From Symbiodinium kawagutii (Eukaryota > Sar > Dinophyceae > Suessiales > Symbiodiniaceae): a stretch of DNA of 64,000 nucleotides. The translations under genes were made by a program, and so were the position numbers. Positions 54,050 through 62,262 of this stretch are shown one piece after another. How positions within the stretch are numbered: the stretch's first letter is position 1; the number at the start of each line of letters is the position of its first letter. Below the pieces are notes generated by a model. It was not told the DNA's origin. It saw nothing but the letters and a program-made list of their open reading frames with translations, and ran no database searches. The stretch covers positions 318,915 through 382,914 of the forward strand of contig VSDK01015384.1 of assembly GCA_009767595.1 (NCBI GenBank), read 5' to 3'.

Positions 54050-54117
54050 GGCAGCGAACAGGTTTGCCACTACATGGAAGCCACCCAGCCCTGCCACTAC
54101 ATTGAAGCTATCGCCAG
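54050..54117 (+). CDS. putative exon, CHY repeats
   Basis: Acceptor GAAGTCGCGCCAG, donor GCCAG|GTGACG. The frame reads GSEQVCHYMEATQPCHYIEA then IA. Two copies of CHYxEA in 22 residues reflect a short internal DNA duplication. The minus strand is also open (APEVQEEPASPGDSFN), so strand is not fully settled. Confidence 0.5.
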
Positions 54118-54899
54118 GTGACGCTGGTTCCTCTTGGACTTCGGGCGCCTGATGTGCTTGGCATCAAAGGTGTCAAGAGTCAACGGCAATTGATGGTGGT
54201 TAATGCTGCTTAATGGTGATAAACAGTGGCTAATGCTGCTTAATGCTGGTTGACAAGTGATGATAAACAGCAATGGTGATTTGCCGCGGTGATTCATGCT
54301 GATTAGCAGTGGTAAATGCTGGTTGATGGTGATTCATGGTGGTAAGTAGGAAACCCCATGCCAAAAGGTAGTGATTGATACAAATGAACACTGGTGTTTC
54401 GCCGTGGTCAATGGTGGCTCATGGTGTTTAATTAATGGGTTTATTTTACGGTTGACCATGATCATCAATGGTCCATAATGTTCAAAATGAAATATTGATA
54501 CATATGGTGGATAGCAACTGCGTATAAAGTAATGTTAGTTAAGAAAGTTGTAGTTGCTATATGTGTAGCTAGTTCGTCATAAATGGTGATACAATCAATA
54601 AGACTAAGAATTCATCCTCAACTGTGGCGACTAAGTGCATGAATTCATCAGTTCTGCCAGGTTCTCAAATATAAATGCTAGTTAACTCCACCTGCCAATT
54701 AGCTTCATCAAAGTCCTCGTTACTATTCCTTAGTGACAAGGTGCCTGCATGGCAGCATTGGATCACCCGGGCCTCCGTAGTCGCTTCCTGTGGCATTGGC
54801 TCATCAACCTGTCCATGAACATGGGGTCTCTTCAATGAGCCGTTTTCAGGTCAGAAGCAAATCTGCTCAGGGGATGCGCCCAATCAGTGAATCATGGCC
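54118..54899. other. no gene seen
   Basis: 54180-54450 consists of AATGGTGATTCATGGTGG words; the remainder is AT-rich. Confidence 0.5.
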
Positions 54900-55018
54900 T
54901 TGGTGGCTGAACTGGTCGATCCCTTGCTAAAAATATAGATTTTTAGTGGTTATTAATGGTAAATCAATCATATCCCAAAAACATTTAAAACCTAAGTGAG
55001 TGGGTATAAGCCATCCAG
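54900..55018 (+). mobile_element. F5 element, diverged
   Basis: CTTGGTGGCTGAACTGGTCG, AATCAATCATATCCCAAAAA, then TATAAGCCATCCAG. Confidence 0.65.
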
Positions 55019-55334
55019 TGGCTGATTGATTACTGATTGATGCGCCGAATGGTTGAAACCTCTCAGTGATTCACTGTTGAACTGACTGAAAAAGGAATTC
55101 TTTTGGTTCTTTGATCAGGGTTTTGCAAATGTGTTTGTGTATACGTCTGCAAGTGTGAGTGTGGGTGAATGCAAATACCTGTAATATACATATATGTGTG
55201 TGTGTATCCATTAGCAGTTCATAATCCCTTTGTGCAGCCGTCATTCACAATGATATTCACCACTAGTAGAGGCTGGATCACCCACCATCATCAATAAATT
55301 GTTGTTACTTAGCAGGTTTTGGTACCATCTCATT

Positions 55335-55335
<1 letters not shown>

Positions 55336-55409
<74 letters not shown>

Positions 55410-55444
55410 CATCCGCCTCATCCGCCTCATCCGCCTCATCCGCC

Positions 55445-55508
<64 letters not shown>

Positions 55509-55525
55509 CATCCTCCTCATCCGCC

Positions 55526-55577
<52 letters not shown>

Positions 55578-55594
55578 CATCCTCCTCATCCGCC

Positions 55595-55631
<37 letters not shown>

Positions 55632-55672
55632 CATCATCCTCCTCCTCATCCCCCCCACCCTCCTCATCCGCC

Positions 55673-55704
<32 letters not shown>
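55336..55704. repeat. ATC/GAT trinucleotide array
   Basis: About 120 ATC triplets, interrupted at regular places by CTC, CGC and CCC. Read on the minus strand in the GAT frame the interruptions give Glu, Ala and Gly inside poly-Asp, the kind of variation seen in acidic protein tracts; the plus reading is poly-His/Pro. No splice sites settle whether it is translated. Confidence 0.9.
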
Positions 55705-55705
<1 letters not shown>

Positions 55706-56171
55706 ACCCCTATAATAACGGCTGGATCTCCCACCACTTGGTCCTTCATCAAGTCATCCATCCACAGATATCTGTGCCTTCATTGTTTCACCCACCACGT
55801 GTGCCGGCGCAGCCTGAGCCAGGGATCAAGCTGAAAATGGCTGAGAGGATTGCAAGAATAGGAATGGAACCGATATGAAAGCCTCATAAGCCAAGTGAAT
55901 ATCTCATGTTTTGATGGTCTTTGATGGTGTAGCCCTACATTATAAACCAAGTGAATATCTGCTTCTATTGGTTTTGCCCATGCAAACAACCAGAACCATT
56001 GATAACTTTATAACGGGTGCTTGATTCATAATCGAGTATGGGAAGCGCTTGTTGTAATGACCCCTATGGGCTAACCAGTTCCTTCAACAACTTATATCGA
56101 CGCATGTTTCACCACAAAGGGAAGCCATGAAGAACTGCTCTCATCAACAAAGGGTTCTTGCCAAGAACTCA
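55705..56171. other. no gene seen
   Basis: AT-rich; TATAAACCAAGTGAATATC-type words repeat at 55885 and 55940. Confidence 0.45.
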
Positions 56172-56280
56172 TATGGATGTCCCTCGAAATAGGGAACCTC
56201 CAGAAAGGCTTGTTTTACTACTATAACTATAGCCAAAAAAAGTTGATCTATCATTGGATGATTCAGAGGTACCCCTATGA
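56172..56280. mobile_element. F2 element, diverged
   Basis: ATGTCCCTCGAAATAGGGAA, GGCTTGTTTTACTACTATAA, then GGTACCCCTATGATTTGAAA. Confidence 0.5.
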
Positions 56281-56425
56281 TTTGAAATTCAATCATAAGG
56301 AGATTCAACTGATTCCTCTCAGGGGTGTCCATCGTAAACTCGGAGCTGGATGTGGTCCTGGGTATCCAACCACGGGGAAACACCATGGCACCATCGCCAC
56401 CTCGGTGTGACCCATCGCACCTGAG

Positions 56426-56532
56426 CTTCAACTGTTGGGACCACCTGTGGCACCTGTGGCACCTCCTGTCGCAACGAACAAACCTGGGGTTGATGAGGTG
56501 ATGGGAGGATCAAGCGAGCCGAGGAAACACTG
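56426..56532 (+). CDS. coding exon with VMGGSS motif
   Basis: Acceptor TCGCACCTGAG, donor CACTG|GTGAGC. The frame reads LQLLGPPVAPVAPPVATNKP, GVDEVMGGSS, then EPRKH. It resembles the minus-strand exon at 52092-52227 in both the Pro-Val-Ala run and the VMGGSS end. The opposite strand is open as VCSLRQEVPQVPQVVPTVEA. Confidence 0.55.
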
Positions 56533-56612
56533 GTGAGCATTAATCATTAACTCGTGGTTAATAGTGGTTAATGATGGTTATATATGGTAATAATGGTTGA
56601 TTATGATCATTA

Positions 56613-56712
56613 CTGGTTGGTGGTTGAACCACCCCTATGAACAATATTAGTCAACCAACCAATTGAAAATGATTATTAGTGAAAATAAAAAATGTTCAAA
56701 ACCACCATCCAG
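56613..56712 (+). mobile_element. F1 element with TA duplication
   Basis: TA|CTGGTTGGTGGTTGAAC to AAAACCACCATCCAG|TA. Confidence 0.85.
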
Positions 56713-57202
56713 TAGTTGGCTTTGTCCAAAAATGCTACAGTACTACTTGCCCCTTCCCCGAACAAACCAATAGGGTTTCTTTTGCTTAGTTGATATTGTT
56801 TTTTAAGCTTTAGTAAACAACGACAATAGGGATGAGCAACGTACATAATATGGCTTTGTCTGTGCATGGTGGACCCCTTAACCAACCAATAATGATCAGC
56901 ATTAGAAGGAAAACCAACCAGCTACAGGTCCAGTTGGTTCCATTCTTTGATTTTGCCATTTCTGATTCTCGGTCTGAACAAACGGCGAACCGGATGATCA
57001 GGAAAACAGGAGAAACAGCTCTTTTTTCTGATGTAGACAGGCCTATCTAAAACAAAAACCAAACACAGTACATCAGTGCACTAGTCCGCAAAAGCGGCTA
57101 AGGCGCTAGGAAACAAGAGCGCACGTTCTCCCAAAATAGCATTGATCAAAGTCCAAGTTTACCATTGTTGGCTGTGCTCCCCTATGATTGACCATCATTA
57201 TA

Positions 57203-57303
57203 CTGATTGGTGGATTCAACCCCTATGAAAAATATTAGTCAACCAACCAGTTTGTTAATGATTACCAGGGAAAATAAAAAAAGGTTTGAAACCACCCGAC
57301 CAG
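57203..57303 (+). mobile_element. F1 element with TA duplication
   Basis: TA|CTGATTGGTGGATTCAACC to GAAACCACCCGACCAG, TA following after one base. Confidence 0.8.
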
Positions 57304-57334
57304 GTATATAACGATTACATTCTCTGTAAGACAC

Positions 57335-57471
57335 TATTTTTTTCGCAAGTTCAACCTCCCGGCGGTCTTGCTCCTGCGACGGCGGGAAAATGAGGTCCAG
57401 GAAGTAAATCCGGTCCTTGGATGGGACCAAATGGACCCCAGCAGGGCATAGATTCGGGGCCCGTTCGGCCC
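57335..57471 (-). CDS. putative exon, strand uncertain
   Basis: The minus frame after CCAGTTTTAAG reads AERAPNLCPAGVHLVPSKDR, IYFLDLIFPPSQEQDRREVE, LAKKI, donor ATA|GTGTCT. The plus strand has an excellent T-rich acceptor (TTTTTTTCGCAAG) and reads FNLPAVLLLRRRENEVQEVN to a TAG stop. The longer minus frame is preferred slightly, against the plus trend of this region. Confidence 0.4.
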
Positions 57472-57808
57472 CTTAAAACTGGTGGCTGAAACCAGAGTCA
57501 TGGAGAAACCATGGAGAAACCATGTAAAAACATAGGAAACCATAGAACAAATCATGGGAAACCATAGAATCACCCCAGTTAAGTGACCGGTAAAGTAAGT
57601 GGTTGAGGATCCTCCGCTGGTGACGTAGGTTGATCATAGCTGTAACCAATGACAAATGAGGAATAGTCACCGATGGTCAGTGACAACTAACCATTAGTTA
57701 TCGGTTATGATCACCAATAATCTGATTAATAATTTCCATGGTGGTTGCTATTACATCATAATCGCCAACAAGAAAAAAAGATCGTGGTCCATGAATGGTT
57801 AGCAATGT

Positions 57809-57911
57809 GTGCGTTTCTCAGAATCAAGGACCCCCAAATTATCCCCAGTCATAGTCTGTTTAGATGATAAGCACGATGATTTCATCGGGTCCCCCAATTT
57901 GAGACACACCC
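57809..57911. mobile_element. F2 element, diverged
   Basis: GCGTTTCTCAGAATCAAGGA, AATTATCCCCAG, then CCCCCAATTTGAGACACACC. Confidence 0.65.
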
Positions 57912-58561
57912 ATTGGTTTATAACTACTGTTGGATATTATCCCCTATTATACATTATCTATTATCAAGCTCTGTTCACGGACATAACCCTGATTGAACTG
58001 AACTCATCTATATGATCTTTCTGACTCACGGATAACAAACAAGCAACCACTGCCACTGGATTTTACTGGTTGTCATTACCTATAATAAACCCTCAAAATC
58101 AGCATGATAATCAGCTGATGGACCCTTGTGTCTTTGCAGGTTTTTATCCCCTTGCCTTTACTTATCATCCTCTATTGCCAACCGTTGCAGATGGCATATT
58201 CCCCATGTTTGCTGGGCACTGCCCACTACGAACTATTAGTAGCCAGCGTCAAAAGTCAAAACCGCCATCAGCAACCACTAGTTGCTTTGTATAACTACTA
58301 AGCACGATGCATAATTACGAACCAGAATGTACAACCATTCAACAGCGAAGCGGTGTGTAAAACCATTAGACCAACTTGATGTCATCTTTAACCATGACCA
58401 GTAGATCCTTGCGATTCCCGCATAAATCATTGGTTAATGTATGAAAAACATTGTAAAACCATTAGATCCTTATGATTCCCGCAGCATCTTTAACCAAGAC
58501 CAGTATAGGTGGCAATGTTTTACCGCCGAATGCACCGTCCAAGACTCAGGTTCATCAGCAG
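57912..58561. other. no confident gene
   Basis: AT-rich. TTTAACCA(T/A)GACCAGTA words repeat at 58388 and 58490. Confidence 0.45.
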
Positions 58562-58617
58562 TGCCCAGCGTGAAAACGCACAGATTGGGAGACAGCCTTG
58601 TAGCGGCAAGGAGCTGG
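58562..58617 (+). CDS. putative exon on the plus strand
   Basis: Acceptor GGTTCATCAGCAG, near-consensus donor CTGG|GTAGGTAA. Open frames read PSVKTHRLGDSLVAARSW or QRENAQIGRQPCSGKEL. Last gene-like signal before the retrotransposon. Confidence 0.5.
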
Positions 58618-58771
58618 GTAGGTAATGGCTCATAGGGGTTACTTAATCAAGGGTGGCAGTCCATCACTGACCAGTAGTCGTGATCATTTTGAAAGGGAAA
58701 CTGCCAGTTTTGGGGTACACCAGTCAAGAACAAGAGCACGTACAATACAGTTCATATTGATATATTGGTTG

Positions 58772-58878
58772 CCCTCTGGTGATCTAGCATAGCAATCGAT
58801 AATCGACCATTTGTGGATGAATACCCTATATACCTATTGGACATGGTGATCTTCCATTGCTATGATCGATCACCAGAG
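58772..58878. mobile_element. F6 inverted-repeat element
   Basis: CTCTGGTGATCTAGCATAGC at the left and GCTATGATCGATCACCAGAG at the right are inverted with few mismatches. About 107 bp, no coding content. Confidence 0.8.
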
Positions 58879-58999
58879 TGTCATACTATTTTATACATGG
58901 TTTCTTGTTAGATTCACTATGATCATCTTGTGATTGGAAAGTCTTAATGGCCAAGAAACACAATGGCCATACCAATCTTGGTTTCTTCAGAATGTGATA

Positions 59000-59111
59000 T
59001 TTCCTGTGAGTGCACAAATCAAGAAGTGTACATGCAGCAGGACATCGGCCGTTACCGGAGGCCTTTTTTCGTGCTCAAAACAGGCTGTGCCTGCGGCCCC
59101 GCTCGTAGGTT
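59000..59111 (+). other. leader of the retrotransposon, no LTR defined
   Basis: GC content rises sharply here. A frame reading PLVGYEPNAWEVLLDAASHG crosses the Gag-like start. I could not identify a TG...CA LTR end or a tRNA-complementary primer site; the matching 3' LTR lies outside the window. Confidence 0.3.
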
Positions 59112-60344
59112 ATGAGCCCAACGCCTGGGAGGTCCTGCTCGATGCCGCCAGCCATGGTGAATGTGTTCTGGTCTGAACGCAACAGGGAGGCAGCGGTGGT
59201 AGAGGGGATGCGACCAGCCAACTTGCCTGAGGTGAGCAGCGAGACTATGCGAACCCCAGAAGGTCTACCTCTGATGGATGCAAGGTTGGGGTGGACTCCG
59301 ATGCGAGGTGCGAGGACTCAAGGGAGGATGCCGGAGCTGACTGTCCCAGGAACCTGGGACAGCAGAGATCGAGGTCGTCTTCAAGGAGAAGTTCGCACTG
59401 AGGGTGGAGTCCAAGGAGCCGATGCGCCCAGCAGAGGGAAGGGAGTTGGGGGTGCGGACAAAGAGGAGAAAGTGCCGGCACAGAGGAAAGAAGATACCCT
59501 GGAGAAGGAAATGGAAAAAGAAATGTTTGAGCTGATACTCAGGGAGAATGAGGAGCTCAAGAGGAAGATCTTGGCGATGGAGCAGGTAGAGAAGTCTTCG
59601 TCGAGCCATGGAGGATCATGGGAAAGGGTGGAAGAGAAAGGACCAAAACCACCTGAACCCAGGACACCAACGTCGATGCATACACCGACTTCACCAAGAA
59701 GGTTCACTCCGAATGGCACCATGGTACCGTTGGGATCCCCACCACAAGATCGAGCTGACCAAGATGAGAGGATGATAGAAGTTCCACCTTGGCCACAGTC
59801 GTTGGGGGGATACCAGGATGAGAACTACCAGGTCAGGGTGAAGTATGGGGACCGTCAATGGGGGCCAGTGAGGAGACAACCAGAACGAGACCTCTGGGAG
59901 AGAGACCGGGTGAGGTTGGGGGATGGTCGTGAACGCAGACGCGATAGACTGGGTGGACACCGTGAACCAGCTGCAGAAGTTCGAGGTGATCGGGCTGGCA
60001 ATCAGGGAGAAGTTCAAGGCAGTCGGGCTAGCTATCCGGGACAAGATCGGGGTGATCGGGCTGGCAATTATATGGACAAGATCGAGGTGATCGGGCTAGC
60101 TATCCTGGACAAGTACATAGAGATCGGGCAAGCTATCCGGGACAAGATCACGGTGATCGGGCTTGCAGTGCTGGACAAGTTCGAGGTGATCGGGCTTGCA
60201 GTGCTGGACAAGTTCGAGGTGATCGGGCGGTCGAAGCTGGACAAGTTCATGGTGATCGGGCTGACAGAGGAAGAGGTGACCTGGGGGACTCAGGTTATGA
60301 ACGTGAGTGGAGGGCTCAGCTTGAGGAGTTTGGTCGCCGTGTGA
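59112..60344 (+). CDS. retrotransposon Gag N-terminal ORF
   Basis: 410 codons from the first ATG; an ATG at codon 15 is an equally good start. Residues about 127-161 (KEMEKEMFELILRENEELKR and on) form a predicted coiled coil, usual for copia-type Gag assembly. Residues 170-270 are Pro/Arg-rich and low-complexity. From about residue 289 the frame enters the 33-bp tandem array and becomes unreliable. It ends three bases into the next ORF, which is in the -1 frame. In an intact element these two were probably one Gag (inference). Confidence 0.6.
   Translation: MSPTPGRSCSMPPAMVNVFWSERNREAAVVEGMRPANLPEVSSETMRTPEGLPLMDARLGWTPMRGARTQGRMPELTVPGTWDSRDRGRLQGEVRTEGGVQGADAPSRGKGVGGADKEEKVPAQRKEDTLEKEMEKEMFELILRENEELKRKILAMEQVEKSSSSHGGSWERVEEKGPKPPEPRTPTSMHTPTSPRRFTPNGTMVPLGSPPQDRADQDERMIEVPPWPQSLGGYQDENYQVRVKYGDRQWGPVRRQPERDLWERDRVRLGDGRERRRDRLGGHREPAAEVRGDRAGNQGEVQGSRASYPGQDRGDRAGNYMDKIEVIGLAILDKYIEIGQAIRDKITVIGLAVLDKFEVIGLAVLDKFEVIGRSKLDKFMVIGLTEEEVTWGTQVMNVSGGLSLRSLVAV
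59977..60266 (+). repeat. 33-bp tandem array inside gag
   Basis: Nearly nine units starting at 59977, 60010, 60043, 60078, 60111, 60144, 60177, 60210 and 60243. In phase each unit encodes an 11-residue repeat like KFEVIGLAIRD. Unit three is 35 bp, so the in-phase frame changes at 60077: units 1-3 lie in one frame, units 4-9 in the frame of the 59112 ORF, while the downstream Gag uses the third frame. Confidence 0.9.
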
Positions 60345-62260
60345 ATGAGGTGAGGCCAGGAGAGGATCACAATGGACTACAAGGGACGCCGACCTGGACG
60401 ATGTGGGGAGGACCGGAAGTGAGAGGAGGTGACACGGAGATACCCCATGGTCACAGGTGGAGCCGCCTAGATCCAGAACTCGCGACAAGAATCCTGGAAG
60501 AGATCAATGCTCGTGACCGCGACAGGAGGATTGGAGGAAGTGATGGACCGGTTCAACAAGAAGATCTTAGGTCCATCCCAATCACGTTGCCGCAGCTGGA
60601 AGAGCCAGGTGGCCCGCAAACTGGACTTCGAGCTGGAGACTGGCTGGCACAGATCAAGCCGTTGATCGCGGATGTGTCAGCGAAGGCAGGAGAATGGTGG
60701 GACGCTGTTCTGGTCCAGGTGAACAAGAAGTACCAGGAATGGCTCTCAGCGGGACCATTGCAGAGGCTCTACATCAAGGCTCCAACACCAGCTGAACTGC
60801 CGGTTGGGTTTGACCGTACTCAGCAGAGGGTGACAACGATGCTGCTGAAGGCTATACCGGTGTCTGTCAAGGAGGAGGTGATCACGATGAGGATGTTGAC
60901 GCCCCATGAAATCGTGTTCAAGGTTCTGAAGACATTCCAACCTGGGGGGCTCCAGGAGCGGGCCGAGACGCTGTCTGCTCTGACGGCGTTCACACCGGCG
61001 AAGTCGGCAAAGCAGGCCGGTGAAGTACTTCGACTGTGGAAGAGGCAGCTGTGCAGAGCCAAGGAGCTTGAGGCCACCCTTCCGGACCCGACGGTAATGG
61101 TGCGTGCCTTGGACACCATCACGGGCAACCTGTTGAAAGGGTCAGGGCAAGCATCGTTCAGGGTGAGCACCTTTCGCATGGACCATCACGTGGATGTGAA
61201 GCCGACGGTGGAGACTGTCCTGAGGTTGCACGAGGTCTTGCTGGCAGAGATGGAAATGATGTTGGGTATGCCTGGAGAGGACACCAAAAAGGAGAAGACC
61301 AAGGAGGACCCGAACCTCAAGCTGCTGAACACCCCACCTAAGCCAACAGGTGGGGGGGAGAAGGCATCCCCGTGCAAGTGGTGGGGAAGTCCGCATGGAT
61401 GCAACAGGGGCAGGAGCTGCAGTTTCCAACATGATTGGAATGCCCTGGACGAACCCAAGACAAGATGTTGGGTGTGCAGCAGTACGATGCACACGAAGAA
61501 GGACTGCCCGCACAAGGAGGTTCAACCTACTTCGCAGGTTGGGGGGAGTCCTCAACAGCAGATGGGACAAAATGGTGCTCAACAAGGGCCAGGGAATGGT
61601 GCTGGGGGCGGAAGAGGTGCCCAACCAAAAGGAGGAAAGAAAGGGCTTGGGAAAGATCCCAAGGGTGGAGGAAAAGAAAGGGGTAAGAAAGGAAAAGACA
61701 AGGGAGAAGAAAGAAGCCAGAAGGCAATGGAAAAGGAGGCAGAACAAACCCCACCAGTGGAGAAGTCATCGACATATCGAGACGATGGGAAAAAACCGGA
61801 TGTGCAAGGAAGCACAGGAAGCACAGAGCTTGTCACGGAGGTCACGAACTTGCTGAAGTCGCTGCAGGTTGGAGGTATCAACATGAAGGCGATGCACAAG
61901 GAAGAGATCTGTGAAGTGAGGGAGCTCGGGGTGTGCAAGGTGCAGAGGAAGAATGAGGACACCCTGCTTGATGGAGGTGCGACTCACTGCATGAGACAGA
62001 GGAGGAGTGCTGAGGAATGGAGTCAAGCAGAAGAGGTGGAAGTGTCCTTGGCATCGGGGAAAACGAGAATGAGACAAAGCAAAGAGACTGGGACTCTTCT
62101 GGTGGAGCATGAGGTACAAGCGATCATTCCAGTATCCAAGCTCACACAGGTTGGGTATGCAGTGCACTGGGATCGAAAGAAGTGCAGAGTGGAAGGGCCC
62201 GAAGGGGAAGTACCAGTCAGGGATGCCCAGTGGTGGAGAATACAGTTGGAGAAAAGTTGA
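60341..62260 (+). CDS. retrotransposon Gag-protease
   Basis: 639 codons counted from a GTG; the frame is open from about 60056, and the first ATG is codon 21 (60401). Residues about 100-320 are a helical Gag capsid-like region. A CCCH finger follows: C345-x8-C354-x5-C360-x3-H364, then a CCHC knuckle C376-x2-C379-x4-H384-x4-C389, both expected to bind element RNA. A basic Gly/Lys/Gln linker (about 400-500) leads to the protease, LLDGGATH with Asp544, where Gly replaces the usual Ser/Thr of D-S/T-G. Translation may start at 60401 or by frameshift from the upstream ORF. Ends at the TGATG overlap with Pol. Confidence 0.85.
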   Translation: MNEVRPGEDHNGLQGTPTWTMWGGPEVRGGDTEIPHGHRWSRLDPELATRILEEINARDRDRRIGGSDGPVQQEDLRSIPITLPQLEEPGGPQTGLRAGDWLAQIKPLIADVSAKAGEWWDAVLVQVNKKYQEWLSAGPLQRLYIKAPTPAELPVGFDRTQQRVTTMLLKAIPVSVKEEVITMRMLTPHEIVFKVLKTFQPGGLQERAETLSALTAFTPAKSAKQAGEVLRLWKRQLCRAKELEATLPDPTVMVRALDTITGNLLKGSGQASFRVSTFRMDHHVDVKPTVETVLRLHEVLLAEMEMMLGMPGEDTKKEKTKEDPNLKLLNTPPKPTGGGEKASPCKWWGSPHGCNRGRSCSFQHDWNALDEPKTRCWVCSSTMHTKKDCPHKEVQPTSQVGGSPQQQMGQNGAQQGPGNGAGGGRGAQPKGGKKGLGKDPKGGGKERGKKGKDKGEERSQKAMEKEAEQTPPVEKSSTYRDDGKKPDVQGSTGSTELVTEVTNLLKSLQVGGINMKAMHKEEICEVRELGVCKVQRKNEDTLLDGGATHCMRQRRSAEEWSQAEEVEVSLASGKTRMRQSKETGTLLVEHEVQAIIPVSKLTQVGYAVHWDRKKCRVEGPEGEVPVRDAQWWRIQLEKS

Positions 62261-62262
62261 TG
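62258..62262 (+). promoter_or_regulatory. TGATG stop-start overlap of Gag-protease and Pol
   Basis: The TGA of Gag-protease (62258-62260) shares its A with the ATG of Pol (62260-62262). The arrangement suits termination-reinitiation, as in some non-LTR elements; -1 frameshifting is the usual alternative for copia/gypsy elements. No canonical slippery heptamer is obvious right upstream. Confidence 0.6.

Noticed and set aside
55333..55761. 142-codon poly-Asp ORF and opposite poly-His and poly-Met ORFs as genes
   Set aside because: All are readings of one trinucleotide array. Only a possible acidic tract is kept as a finding.
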